DNA of 64,000 nt, taken from positions 3,291,254-3,355,253 of the forward strand of contig JAQFVV010012530.1 in NCBI GenBank assembly GCA_028023455.1, read 5' to 3'. Source of the stretch: Epiperipatus broadwayi. Taxonomy: Eukaryota; Onychophora; Udeonychophora; Euonychophora; Peripatidae. The notes under the pieces are model-generated. The model made no database searches, was not told the origin of the DNA, and worked only from the letters and a program-made list of their open reading frames with translations. The translations under genes were made by a program, and so were the position numbers. Below are positions 46,904-58,610 of the stretch, piece by piece (the stretch's first letter is position 1; every line of letters begins with the position of its first letter).

Positions 46904-49900
46904 TGTAACAATTTAAATAAATCAATTAATTGCCATTTGTAACAATTTAAATAAATCAATTAATTGCCATTTGTAACAATATTTATCAATTAATATAAAT
47001 ATGTATTTGTAATTATAATTTGTAGCTATTTCAATTCATCATAGCATAGACAAAGAAAATATCAGCATTAAAGATTCTTGGTAATTATTTATATATTGGG
47101 GCCGTCATTTAAACAGTAAAACATACTGGACATTGTCATCTAATAAAAATAATATTAAACATAGCAACTGAATAAAAGTACCCACTGTGAGATTCCTGGA
47201 GTGCCTTATGCTTATCTCCAATACTAGATTCTTCTAACAAAGAATCCTTCTATCCTTCTTTCCAAATATATAAGACCATTCATGGTCATATGCACACACT
47301 GGTGCTATTCATGATAACTTATAAAAAATATATTTTATAAAACTAATATTATGAAGTTGGAAAGGGATGATATCACTCTTTATTCAGTTTAGCTAAGTAC
47401 ATGTGTTTTCCCATGAGCGCCACTAGATTATTTTTAATCTAGATAAGTATCTATTTATAGTGTACTTGAGTTCAAACTCATTCAGTACATATTTATTACA
47501 CATGACTTGGATGACTATTGAACAAAAATGACATTCTTACATTTTATCTATATTGATAAAATTACAAGATCCCAATATTACCAAAGTTTGTACTATAGAT
47601 CAAAGATTCTTATAGACATTGCTAGCTCATTAGCGTATATTGATGAACAGACATGTATAATCCTATTAATGGCTTCCAAACAAGCATGTGAAGACCATTA
47701 TTGATATTGATGGCCATTTAACTAAATTATTTATCACAATAAAGGTAATAATGATGATGATGATAATAATATCATAATAATGATAATAATAGTAATGTCA
47801 TAATAATGATTATAATAGTGATGATGATACCAGCCATGGCTTATCAATAAACTCACAACAATAAATTCATCTTTATAAACTTATAGGCTTCTATTAAAAT
47901 TATCATATTTCATACTGGGATTTAATAATACTAATGGTGATGATTGATCATCATGAATATCTTCGCATAATATTCAATTTTCTATAAACCCCTATTTACT
48001 AAAATATATTCATTATGCTAAACATTAAGTTTAATGATTATAATTTATTAATGATGATTGATGGCGATCATAACTTTTATATAGTATTATTTGAAACACT
48101 TTTAACTAATAACATGATATCCATCTTTGATGAGGATGATCTAAATTCATGGACACAACACAATTTTAGCTTTCTATGTTGAACTATAATTATCAAAATT
48201 TGTTTATTCTCAAGCATAATCCTTAAATACTTAAATATCAACATTCTAGTTTACCTATTATTTTGCGGACGCTTAATATTTGCAAGTAATTGCTCAATAT
48301 ATATGAATAGTAATACTTAATAACTGCGAGCAATGATGCTGATTTAAAATGATAGAATTAAGACAAAAAAACAAAAAACACAATATTCTTAATAATAACT
48401 CGGAAACCAATTAAGATATATAATTATATTTTATTAACACTACTACTCTTTCTTTCCTTCTTTAAAGTCAAATCGACAATTAAATAAATGGTTTATTAAT
48501 ATAAAATTGATATAAGTATAAGCAAATAAACTTAATATATAGGTTTGTCACTTTTCTTGATATCTCAAAATAAGCTGTTTTAACTCAATATTAAAAAAAA
48601 TACATATTCTATAAATGCTTATTTAAGACTTTTCTTACTTATCATATCATAAAATAAATTTCAGGTGTAACTTGTATATGTTATTTCATTTCCATTCAAA
48701 TGTAATGCCCTACTTTTTAATTTACTATTTTAAACTAATCATATATAACCTATTCTTTGATGTGTTTGGGCAAGCAGTTACACATTCACGCATTCGGTAA
48801 TGTTAACATATATGTTTAAAATGTATACCCAAAAATCACATATATAAAAATACCTTTTTCTTTTGCAACCTTATAGCGAAAGAAAATAAAATACATATAT
48901 TAATTTTTTAATATGCAACAAGATAAAATAAAAATAAAAAAAACATTATAAATGCATATATCTATAGGTTGCTCATTATCATTAACAACTGACGAACCAT
49001 TTAAAAAAAAACATTTCAACATTACAATATATAATAAAGAAAAATGAAAAATTTAAGTTTAAAGATTTAAACTATGTTTGTGCTATGTTGTGAGATATTG
49101 CAAATAACTATAGATAAACAAGTCTTTAATGTTTCTGTATCAAAAAAGAAAATTGCTTTGACCAGTAAGTTAAGGTTTACTTTTAATAAGCAAAAGAATA
49201 AAATCGGTTAAGGAAAGTTCATATTTACCCGTATACTTTTTACTTCTTATTAATGTCCTGAGTTTGAATTATCAGACTGCTTTTCTTTGCTCACCAACAA
49301 AAAAAAAAAAAAAAAAATTATTGCAGATACTTTTAAGATAATGCTGAATCAATTGACTTTGCTTGTTTCCTCAATTTCCTTATTATTCACTGTTGATTGG
49401 CTTCCTTCTACCATTTAAAAGAAAAAAAAGTTATTATAAGTACTTTGAATAAGTAGGTACCGGTGGATTTGCTTGTTTCTCTTCTCTAAAAAAATAATTG
49501 CTGTTGACACTTTAGATGATTGAGGTAAATCAACAAAAATTTGATTTATGGCTTCAAACTTGGTTCTACATAGCTGTTTTAAATCTTCTTTTTCTCCTAT
49601 TTCCCCTTCTCCATTGGTTTGAAGGCAGTGAGCTTTTAATAAGACAGGAACTAGGAACAAAGCATTCCATATAGCTTGCGTGGTTGGCTTCAAAATTTAT
49701 CATTTTTGTTGGTTATTACTGGATACATGATTTCATAGATAGATCAGCGATTTTGACTCTTTCTGTATTAATCAGGAAGCAGAAAAAGATGGTTTAGCAA
49801 TGCAAAGGCATATTCTTATGCATAACCAAATATGTTAATATCTTTTTTTTATAATTATTACTAGCTTATAATAAATTCAATCTTGTTCCATTTCTCTCCT

Positions 49901-50677
49901 ATTCTTTAATATTGCTTGAAAATTGCTTTATATAAATGCACATTTCATTTGCTCTTTTTTTTTTTTCACTTTCAAAGAGTGAGAAAAAAGAATTAAAGCG
50001 TTCACTCTCTTTTTTAAAAAAAAAAGATTCGAGCTTACATTTCTGCTTAAGAATTATCACAAGGAAGGACCGACTGAGTTGAGTCTCCAAATAATAATCA
50101 TAATTTAACTGATCATCTCTCTAAAGAAATTTATTACTGACTCTTAAAAAAATTTTTTGATTAACTGCCCCTTAAAAAAATTTAGATTGACTGCCTAAAA
50201 AAATTGTTTTAATCGTTTATATCGCGAAAAACATCTGGAAATCTTTATCTAAAAAAAAAATCAAAGCTTCACAAGTTTGACTTAAAATTAATGCTATCGT
50301 TACTACATCAAAGCACCTCTTTTGTAAAAATAATTTTAAGATACAGATAACAACAAAGTTGGAATCTATAGCCATCAGAAATAAGTGTAAAAGCATCTTT
50401 GTGTTTGTACCGATCTATTCATTGTTTCACACGTGTACAATTTTTATCTCCCAATATAACAATTTTATTTCACACTTTTCTGATTTACTCTATTTTAACA
50501 AAATGAAAGTTAAATAAATTTAACACATATTATTTAATAAAATAATATTATATAATAAATCATAAAAAGAACTGCTTATTCATAATAATAGAACTATACA
50601 TATAAATCTCTGTATATATAAAAGAATAAAAAAAATTTTTTTTTTTTTTTAAATAATTGAATACTGTATGTATATGT

Positions 50678-50680
<3 letters not shown>
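46904..50680 (-). repeat. 5' LTR of the Ty3-type element
   Basis: 3777 bp, partner of 36474-40245. It ends TGTACA at 50680, directly followed by (AT)n. It includes the second copy of the small frame (49415-49693). Confidence 0.93.

Positions 50681-50711
<31 letters not shown>
50681..50711. repeat. (AT)n target tract of the Ty3-type element
   Basis: About 30 bp of AT repeats. The other flank of the element, 36465-36473, is also AT-rich (catatatat). Confidence 0.9.
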
Positions 50712-50713
<2 letters not shown>

Positions 50714-50910
50714 GTATTCACAGTTTAAAATAGTGTGCCTGATAAATATATGTAATCAATTAATCAAATACATTTATTAGAGTGTCATATTTCTGATTCA
50801 TTTGTAGTCATAAGATGAATGTAAATCACCCTCATATATTACAAGATAAGAATAGTAATGAATTGTTGAGCTGATATTCTTTATAATATAACTGTTGTAT
50901 TGTTAATCCA

Positions 50911-50922
50911 CCCCCCCCCCCC
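50911..50922. repeat. Poly-C run
   Basis: A run of about 12 C, unusual in this AT-rich window. Confidence 0.95.
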
Positions 50923-50959
50923 ACACTTATATTTATAATTTAAATTTGCGTAAGTTAAA

Positions 50960-51345
50960 TTGGCTTTTTTCTTGTTTGTAATATAGAGCTGAGTACCCTT
51001 TTAATGAAGCTCATCAGAGTGGTGATTATGGTAAGCTTCATAAAAAAATACTCAGCTTTGGTTATAAGAAAAAAAGAAACCACTTTGTTACACATAGGAT
51101 GCGCAAATTTGAAATATATCTGATATTAAAACATTCATGTTTCAAAATTAGACATTGGCTTTTTTTTTGTTTGTAATATAAAGCTGAGTATCCTTTTAAT
51201 GAAGCTCATCAGAGTGATGATTATGGTAAGCTTCATCAAAAGTACTCAGATTTCAGTTATAAGGAAGAAAGAAACCACTTTGTTACTCATAGGATGCACA
51301 GATTTGAAATATATCTGATATTAAACATTCATGTTTCAAAATAGA
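50960..51345. repeat. Tandem pair of small foldback units
   Basis: Two units of about 190 bp, roughly 90% alike. Each has a hairpin (agctgagta, aatgaagctca against its complement aagcttcat, tactcagct) followed by gaaaccactttgttac.cataggatg and a gaaatatatctgatatt tail. Confidence 0.85.
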
Positions 51346-51683
51346 CAGCTTGTAATTGGAACATGTGTAAAAAATTTTGGCTGTTCTATTAGTGTGTATA
51401 CTCAGGCATTTCAAGACTGTAAAACCCCTTATATACACATTTGTGTTATGTTAACTATACATGCAGTAAGGAAGATTGATCTGGGTTATTTTCTTTAAAA
51501 ACTTTTATTTAACTTAGAGATTTTGTTTGTTTGTTTTATTTATTTGGCTAAAATCTTGAAATCCATTTTCATCAATCAAATTTTCTTCAAATTTTGGGCA
51601 TACATTAGATGTTAGCACCATCAAAACATCATATGATTATCATTTCATATGATTACACATACAGTTAGTAAAAATACCAAATT

Positions 51684-51940
51684 GTCCATACAGTAGTAGT
51701 ACCACCAAGTGCAAGCCTTTGTTATCAATGGATGCAGGAAGGTTTATGCATAAAATCGCTATCAAGTGCATACTATCCAACATCTCCAGACTAGTTTCTA
51801 GCTTGTGTCCGCCAGTGAGGAGCCTTGGATATGAGATCATTGCACATAAATCTTAGGGATTTTATTATATACAAATGGTCCTCCATACATTGATTACAAA
51901 GGCTTGCACTTGATGACATTACTGTATGGAGAGTTTGGTA
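51684..51940. mobile_element. Foldback element family 2, copy 2
   Basis: Arms ccatacagtagtagtacca and gtgcaagcctttgttatcaa pair with the inverse at 51890-51940 (caaaggcttgcactt, attactgtatgg). The interior carries ctccagactagtttctagct and the gtgaggagcc block. Confidence 0.8.
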
Positions 51941-52599
51941 TTCACATTAGGCATCAATGATAGTGTAGTATTTCAGGATTGTCCAGCCAACTGACCACCC
52001 TAATGGTATTTTTTAAGTTTATTAACAAGGTTTGATTGATTGGTCAAAAACTGGAAATATGTATATACATATATGCAATAGTTCAATATTCTGTCATTAT
52101 TAGTAATATGAAAAACATTGTTTTGTCCTCTATCATAGTGTTTTTCATGTATACATATTTGAAAAAAAACTATTCTTCCATTCATGTGTCATGAATAGCA
52201 GCATTTTACATCAACAAAACGACATTTATTGACAATGGAGAGAATGGAGCACAATCTTATTTAAGAATCATATTTCTAAATTAGTTTATTACTTGAATCC
52301 ATGGCAGAGAAAGTATATTATTTAATAATTACATATAATATGATGCATTTTTATAGGTTGTTAAAATGAGATGCTTTTTCTGACTGTGATTATAATTCAA
52401 TGTTTTATAAGTAATAAGCTCATTTAAAAATCTGGCTCTTAAATAAGATGAAACTTCATTTTTAGCATTATCAATGAATGTTTGTTTATTCAATTTTGAG
52501 AATGGTATAATTGCCTTTTCTTTTAAAACATGTAGTTTCTTCCAATTTACTACACACACATATACACATATAACACTGTTATTTAACAATTATATATAT

Positions 52600-52885
52600 G
52601 TAAATGTAATAAGAGTACTAAACTCTCAATGTAGTAGTGACATCACATGCAAGCCTTCACAATCAATGGATGCAGGAAGGTTTGTGCATAATAAAATACC
52701 CAAGATTTATGTACAGTGGTCTCAGATCCATGCCTCCCCATGGATGAAACCACAATTTAAAAATCAGTCTGAGGATGTTGGATGAATAGGCACTAGATAG
52801 GGATTTTATTATACACAAACCTTTATGCATCCATTGATTACAGAAACTTGCACTTGGTGGAATTACTGTATGGAGAGTATGCTAT
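52600..52885. mobile_element. Foldback element family 2, copy 3
   Basis: Arms ctctcaatgtagtagtgaca and gcaagccttcacaatcaatg pair with the inverse ending at about 52885. The interior has a diverged central motif (atcctcagactgatttttaa in inverse). The stretch between copies 2 and 3 (51941-52599) shows nothing recognisable. Confidence 0.8.
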
Positions 52886-54552
52886 TCTTATTAATAACAT
52901 ATGTAAGCATATGAAATGGCGATCATATGTTGTATAGGTAAATGTTAAGTTTTCTGCTAGACTTCAAATAAGATAAACCAAGAAATAAAGTATTTTAGTC
53001 AGTTGATGATGTGTAATCATCATCATTGGTGGTAATTTATCTTTGCTTGCCTTGCTCTTAATATAATTTATTCTAAACATACCAATTTAAAACTGCATCA
53101 TAAGTTTACATTACAATACATTGTAAATATTACATCTAGTTTCATATCCTCTGTGTAGAATTGGATAAAATATTGAAACTATTCATGGATGCCTCTTTTA
53201 ATAAAATATTTAAGTATTGTTTACATCCATGACTTGTAGTGATCTATACAAGGGAGATAAATTCAAACAGGACCAGTATTTAGACAAATATTGTGCCAAC
53301 TTATGCCAATAAATCTCATGTTCTTCAAAATATTTGTTTAAAATAAATCAAAGAATAATTAAATCAATTGATTAGGGAAAGTAAATATATAGCATTATCC
53401 TGATAAGTCAAATATTCAGTATAAAAATTGATTGTTCACAATGTTGTTATAGACATATACTTAATATAATAATCAATCGGAATAAGATAGAAACAAACGA
53501 CTACTTATATCTACAATTATTTAATTGCCAACCCAGCTTTCATCTTTTACTGAGATCTTTTCAATAAGAGATCAAAGCTAAATTGATAATTAAACCCAGC
53601 TTTCATCTTTTACTGAGATCTTTTCAATAAGAGATCAAAGCTAAATTGATAATTAAAAAATTGTAAATATAATTAGTTGCTTGTTTCAATCTTATTTCGA
53701 TGGATTATTATATTATCCTGATGTTCTTAAACAAACGTTATATTACATTGCCCGCGGGAATAAATTTGAGAGATAATCATATTGACTTGGATCAGTACTT
53801 GCATAATAGGATGAATGTGCTCCACCTTCCACAAACATGTTCAAGCAATTATGCAAACTAATAGTTGAATCAAGATAATATAGTATGACATAAATCGTTG
53901 TATAAGGGCATCCATATTTTATAATTTAAAGAATTGTTGGATGACAGGATCTTTTAAAGTAATTGCCTGATATAAATTTTTATTATTGGATAGGAATAAT
54001 CTTACCAGATCATCTGTTTTCATTCATCCATAGTCCTATTCATATGCTGATTATACAATTATCTTCACAGCATTTATTCTGGTAGTAACTTTGAAATAAA
54101 GGCATTAATGGTCTTTAGAAAGCTCTTAATTTTCTGATATATGATAGTATACTTAGACATATGTTTACTTCAATGGACTATGGCAGTTTTGTATTCTTTG
54201 ATAATATTTTTTTGTATTGTCTATTTCTCACTTTCATAATTATTGTTTTTTTAAAGAATTAATTTTCATGTTGCTATTTAATCAAGTATATATGTAATAA
54301 CTGCAACATTTTTGAAATCTTTTAGACTGAAATGGAAAAACATTTACAAAACTTTTTCGTCAATACTAAGACTATGATAAAGTATCGTATAGTTTGCTGA
54401 GGCCAATTAGCTGACTCATTTGGTGCACAAAACTTTGGGATTGATTAAAGTTTTAACATCACCATTTCTGGATTTATGAGTATGTTTAGTAAAGTGAAAA
54501 AATAAAGGCTGGAATCCAAAGTATTAACAAACTTAATACTTTTCTTTCATAT
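52886..54552. other. Intronic sequence without recognisable genes
   Basis: No coding signal. It contains only the 63-bp tandem duplication listed separately. Confidence 0.55.
53531..53656. repeat. Tandem duplication of a 63-bp unit
   Basis: Two identical units starting acccagctttcatcttttac. Each unit has a small hairpin in which agcttt pairs with aaagct and gagatc with gatc-containing sequence. Confidence 0.93.
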
Positions 54553-54900
54553 AGGCAGTCTATAATAAATCCAACCACCATCCGATATTGGTTGGTAAAC
54601 GGGTGTTAACTTTAGTGAGAGAATAAAAAATGAAGAAAAAAAACATTCAAACCGTCTTTGTGATAACTGGCAATGCATTAAAACAATTGCATTCCTATAA
54701 GAAGATACTGGATAATCTTTAGCCCTGCAATGGAATATTTAAAGACTGTATGATAAGCTTGCCCTTTTTATGAGATAGGTAAACAGGCTATAATCAGTCC
54801 AGATAAACATCTAAGGTTGATCAGCAAAAGAAGATTTAGATACTTTTAGCGGAAAAATAAAAAGAAAAACTTCAAATCATCTTCACTCACCACTGGCAGC
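54553..54900. repeat. Tandem units (about 220 bp) hosting the LINE insertion
   Basis: Unit 1 (54553-54770) runs from ggcagtctataataa through gaagatactgg to atatttaaagactgt. Unit 2 begins at about 54780 (aggctataatcagtcc) but is broken at about 54905. Its remainder (gagatactggagatcc to gatatttaaagaccg) reappears after the LINE at 58735-58800. Confidence 0.65.
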
Positions 54901-54906
54901 ACAGTC

Positions 54907-55095
54907 ACTAATGCTTTTATAAATGAGAGATTGAAAAAATTGTGTGAGAGAAATAATGTTATGTTTGTGGATGTGTGGGATTGTTTTATTGGAAAGAGAG
55001 AGTTATATAGTAAAGATGGGTTGCATTTAGGAAAACAAGGAAGTGAAGTTTTAGGGAGTTTGATTTATAAAGAATTTTTTTCGGGAAACTTATAA
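54907..55095 (+). pseudogene. LINE ORF1 C-terminal fragment, SGNH-hydrolase-like
   Basis: A 5'-truncated frame of about 62 codons ending in TAA at 55093-55095. It reads NERLKKLCERNNVMFVDVWD, then KDGLHLGKQGSEVLGSLIY. The D-x-L-H motif (DGLHL) is the C-terminal catalytic Asp/His pair of SGNH-type esterases, which occur in ORF1 of CR1-like LINEs. The element starts here because of 5' truncation, so the Ser- and Asn-bearing blocks are missing. It lies one frame (-1) from ORF2, with a run of seven T at 55075-55081 near its end. Confidence 0.7.
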
Positions 55096-55190
55096 AGGGG
55101 GGTGGGTTTTTAAATTGTAATATTATTAAAAAGAATGGATGGAATATAAGAAGTAAGCAAAAGGAATTTGATTTTGATATAAATATAGAT

Positions 55191-58100
55191 ATGGAGAAGG
55201 AATGGGTTTGTAAAATTAATGGTAAGAAAGCAATTTATAAATGTAATGGAGAAGAAAGAATTAAAAGAATTTATAAAAGAGTAGTTAGGAAAGAAGAAAT
55301 TGTTAAAATTGGGTTTTTGAATATGCAAGGTGGTAGGAAACCAGAAAAGTGGATGGAATTAAATAAAACAATTGAAATTGAAGAGCTTGAGGTATTAGCA
55401 GTAGTGGAAACACATTTAAGAGAAGAAGAAGAACCTATTTTGGAACAGTTGGTATGGCAGGGTATAAATAGAAAAGAAAAAGAAAAAAGGGGTGGTGGTA
55501 TAGGTGTTATATCAAAAAAATATTTAAATATTGTTAAATGTCAAGAACACTTGTGGTTTGAAATAAGGTTGGGTAGACAAGAATGGATGGTGGCTATAGT
55601 TTATATAGCTACTGGAGATAGTCAAATTATATTGGAGTGGAATAGTAACATATACGAATGTTTAGTTAAGGATATACAAAGTTTTAAAGAAAAGGGGAAG
55701 AGAATAATGGTTATAGGGGATATGAATGGACATATTGAAGAAATTGATGATGTAGATAATAAAAATGGACAGCTTTTGAAGAATTTTTGTCAGAAAGTGA
55801 ATTTGAGTATTGGAAATTTATTAAATATTTATGAGGGACAATACACATGGTCCAGAAATAATATATTTCACACAATAGATTATGTATTGGTAGAGAAAGA
55901 GGGAATAAATAAAATACAGAAAATTAAGGTATTTGATAATGAAGAAAAAGTATGCACTAGTGATCATAATTTCATTGTAATTGAAATGGTTAGTAATGTG
56001 ATGGAGAATAGAAATAAAAGTAGACATAATAGTGAAAGATGTGGATGGAGAGTAAATGATAAGAATAAGTTGAAAGAGTATAAAATACAAGTTGAAGAAA
56101 TAATGGAAGAGTGGGTTGGGGATGAGTATAAGGATTGGTGTAAGGAAGTAGAAAAAGTTGCAAATATGGTTTTAGGTGAGAATATTGAAAAGAATAAAAG
56201 TAATAAAAAAATTAAAATTAGTAAAAGTGTAAAAGAAAGGAAAGAAGCATGTAGAGAATATAAGTGTGCTATTAAGAATAAGGAAAGTGAAAAAGATATT
56301 AATGCTAAATGGGAAAAGTACTTAGAAAAGAAGAAGTTGGCTAAAATAGATATTTATAGAGAGAGAATGAAATTGAATAGTAAATTGTTGGAGGATATTA
56401 ATAAAAGTGGAAGAGATGGAAGTAAAAAATTTTGGAATTATATTAAAAGGAGAAATGTAGGGGAGAGAGAGTTAGTATTACTAGATGATGAGGGAACTGA
56501 GTGTAGTTCTAGAGAAGATTTAGAGAGAATCTTAAATAGTTATGTAATGAATATAGAAAAGATGTTAGATGTGAATGATAGAATATTAGAAAATATGAAA
56601 GAATATAGTAATGGGAATATTAGTTTTTCAGAAAATGAACTAAATGAGGTAGAGAAGAAATTGAAAAGTGGGAAGGCAAGAGGTTTAGATGGATGGGCAG
56701 CAGAGATGGTAATGAATTTAGGATATAGGGCAAAAGTAAAGTTATTATCCTGTTTTAATAAAATGGCACAGAATAGAGTTTTCCCAAGTAGTTGGAGTAA
56801 TACAAGAGTAAGGCTATTATTTAAAGGAAAGGGTAAGGATCATAGAAAGTTGAATAATTATAGACCGATAGCGGTAACATCAGTTTTATATAAAGTTTTC
56901 TCGTATATGGTGGCTAGTAAAGTTGTAAAATGGATGGAAGGGAATAATGTAGTGGGTGAAATGCAAGGAGGTTTTAGATTAGATAGGCGTATAGGAGATA
57001 GTTTATTTGTAGTTACACAACTTATCGATATGAGTAGGAATGCAGATAAACAGTTATATATGAGTTTTATAGATATAGAGAAGGCATATGATAGAGTAAA
57101 TAGAAATAGATTATGGATAAGTTTAGCAAATTTGGGAATGGATGAAGCTTTAATAGATATTATTAAGAAATTATATGAAAATAATTATTATATATATCAA
57201 TTAGAGAATATAGAATCAATTAAAGTTAAAAATGGTGTGGGACTAAGGCAAGGATGCCCTATGTCACCTATTTTGTTTGTGTTGTATTTGAGTGAAATGG
57301 AAAGAGCAATAGAAAGATTAGGAAGAGGGATAGAGATACCGTTAATAGGTAGTAAGGGAGTATATATTTTGTCAGGTCTTTTTTTTGCAGATGATATATT
57401 TTTGTGTGCAGAAAAAAGAGAAGATATGGAAGTTATGTTGAGGACATGTGCAAGGGTGGGTAAAGAGATGGGGATTAAATTTAGTGAAGAAAAATCAAAT
57501 ATAATGATGGTTAATACTGAGGAAAGAGAAGATGTAGAATTTTTATTGGGAGATATTAAGTTAGGTGTGGTGAATAGATATAGTTATTTGGGAATTATTT
57601 TAAGTAATCAGAAAAATTATTTGGATGAATGGGAGAAAAAATTGATAAATGAAGGAAAGAAAAGAAAGGGATTGATAAAGAAATTAACAGTATTTTCATA
57701 TAATAAATATGATGTAGCTAGAATTATATGGAAAGGAGTTGCAGTAGCAGGGTTAACATATGGTAATGATGCATTATATGTTAGTAAAAAGATATTAGAT
57801 TATTTAGAAAAAGCTCAAAGGGAAGTAGGAAGACATGCATTGGATGCAGAAGTATGGACAGCAAGGGAGGCAATTCAAGGAGAAATGGGATGGTCAATTT
57901 TTCATATGAGAGATGCAAAAAGTAAAATGAAAATGTTTGGTAGATTGCAGTTTATGGATAATAAAAGAATAGCTAAAATAGTATTTAATTGGGTTATGAG
58001 TAAAGGGCAGGTAACAAGATGGGTGAGAAAGGTAATGCGCTATGCAAAAGATTTGGATAAAGAATTTATATCAGTATATTTGTACAAAAGATGGGATGAT

Positions 58101-58610
58101 TGTGTTAAGAGGATTATTGAGTGTTATAGTAGTAAGGAATGGGATAAAAGAATAAATTTATTAATAAAGACTAGGGAGTTAGAGAGATGGAGAAATAGTA
58201 TGGAGAGTAAAAAGAGTTTAAATATATATAGAAATAAACAGAATATTAGGTGTGAGTTAATTTATGATAATAGTAAGGAAAGTAGTTTATTGTTTAAGGC
58301 TCGAACGGGATCTTTAGCTACAAAAGAATATACATGTAAATGGAAAAATATGGGTGATTTATTTTGTAAATTATGTAAGGAAGGAATTGAAAATATTAGG
58401 CATTTGTTAATTGAATGTAAATGTTTGAAAACAGAAAGGGTACATATAATAAAGTTGTGGAAAAATAAATATGAAAAGAGTGATTATACAGAAAGTGAAT
58501 TATTGGTTTTTATGCTGAGTTTGGGAAAAGATAAGGGGGATTTAGATATAAAGGTTATAGAGTTGACAAAAATAATGTTGTGGAAATGGGATAGAGCAGA
58601 TTATGGGTAA
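55191..58610 (+). CDS. LINE ORF2: endonuclease, reverse transcriptase, CCHC
   Basis: 1139 codons without a break. The endonuclease residues are in place: Asn44 (FLNMQG), Glu73 (VVETHL), Asp177 and Asn179 (VIGDMNGH), Asp258 and His259 (TSDHNF). The RT domain follows in the middle: KARGLDGWAAEMV, NYRPIAVTSVLYKVF, EMQGGFR, SFIDIEKAYDRVN, GLRQGCPMSPILF, and catalytic FFADDIFLCAE (Asp734, Asp735). Near the end a C-x2-C-x8-H-x4-C motif (Cys1059, Cys1062, His1071, Cys1076) may bind nucleic acid. The frame is open upstream of the first ATG, back across the end of ORF1, so the true start is not certain. The sense strand is very poor in C. It looks recently inserted and could still be active if transcribed. 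Confidence 0.93.
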   Translation: MEKEWVCKINGKKAIYKCNGEERIKRIYKRVVRKEEIVKIGFLNMQGGRKPEKWMELNKTIEIEELEVLAVVETHLREEEEPILEQLVWQGINRKEKEKRGGGIGVISKKYLNIVKCQEHLWFEIRLGRQEWMVAIVYIATGDSQIILEWNSNIYECLVKDIQSFKEKGKRIMVIGDMNGHIEEIDDVDNKNGQLLKNFCQKVNLSIGNLLNIYEGQYTWSRNNIFHTIDYVLVEKEGINKIQKIKVFDNEEKVCTSDHNFIVIEMVSNVMENRNKSRHNSERCGWRVNDKNKLKEYKIQVEEIMEEWVGDEYKDWCKEVEKVANMVLGENIEKNKSNKKIKISKSVKERKEACREYKCAIKNKESEKDINAKWEKYLEKKKLAKIDIYRERMKLNSKLLEDINKSGRDGSKKFWNYIKRRNVGERELVLLDDEGTECSSREDLERILNSYVMNIEKMLDVNDRILENMKEYSNGNISFSENELNEVEKKLKSGKARGLDGWAAEMVMNLGYRAKVKLLSCFNKMAQNRVFPSSWSNTRVRLLFKGKGKDHRKLNNYRPIAVTSVLYKVFSYMVASKVVKWMEGNNVVGEMQGGFRLDRRIGDSLFVVTQLIDMSRNADKQLYMSFIDIEKAYDRVNRNRLWISLANLGMDEALIDIIKKLYENNYYIYQLENIESIKVKNGVGLRQGCPMSPILFVLYLSEMERAIERLGRGIEIPLIGSKGVYILSGLFFADDIFLCAEKREDMEVMLRTCARVGKEMGIKFSEEKSNIMMVNTEEREDVEFLLGDIKLGVVNRYSYLGIILSNQKNYLDEWEKKLINEGKKRKGLIKKLTVFSYNKYDVARIIWKGVAVAGLTYGNDALYVSKKILDYLEKAQREVGRHALDAEVWTAREAIQGEMGWSIFHMRDAKSKMKMFGRLQFMDNKRIAKIVFNWVMSKGQVTRWVRKVMRYAKDLDKEFISVYLYKRWDDCVKRIIECYSSKEWDKRINLLIKTRELERWRNSMESKKSLNIYRNKQNIRCELIYDNSKESSLLFKARTGSLATKEYTCKWKNMGDLFCKLCKEGIENIRHLLIECKCLKTERVHIIKLWKNKYEKSDYTESELLVFMLSLGKDKGDLDIKVIELTKIMLWKWDRADYG

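Larger units (their letters stand above)
36474..50680 (-). mobile_element. Ty3-type LTR retrotransposon with 3.77-kb LTRs
   Basis: A 14.2-kb element read on the minus strand. LTRs: 36474-40245 and 46904-50680, almost identical, with TGTAACAATTT and TGTACA at their + strand ends. The interior follows the order Gag, protease, RT, RNase H, integrase, which is the Ty3 order. Several frameshifts split gag and integrase, and a sequencing-adapter sequence sits in pol. No envelope gene is visible. It lies in an (AT)n tract directly next to the 5' end of RTE copy 2. The near-identity of the LTRs points to a recent insertion. Confidence 0.93.

Noticed and set aside
36474..50680. Endogenous retrovirus with envelope
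   Set aside because: No envelope-like frame between integrase and the 3' LTR; the domain order and content fit a Ty3-type retrotransposon.
52329..52589. 86-codon minus-strand frame
   Set aside because: No recognisable domain, low complexity, and another frame is open on the opposite strand.
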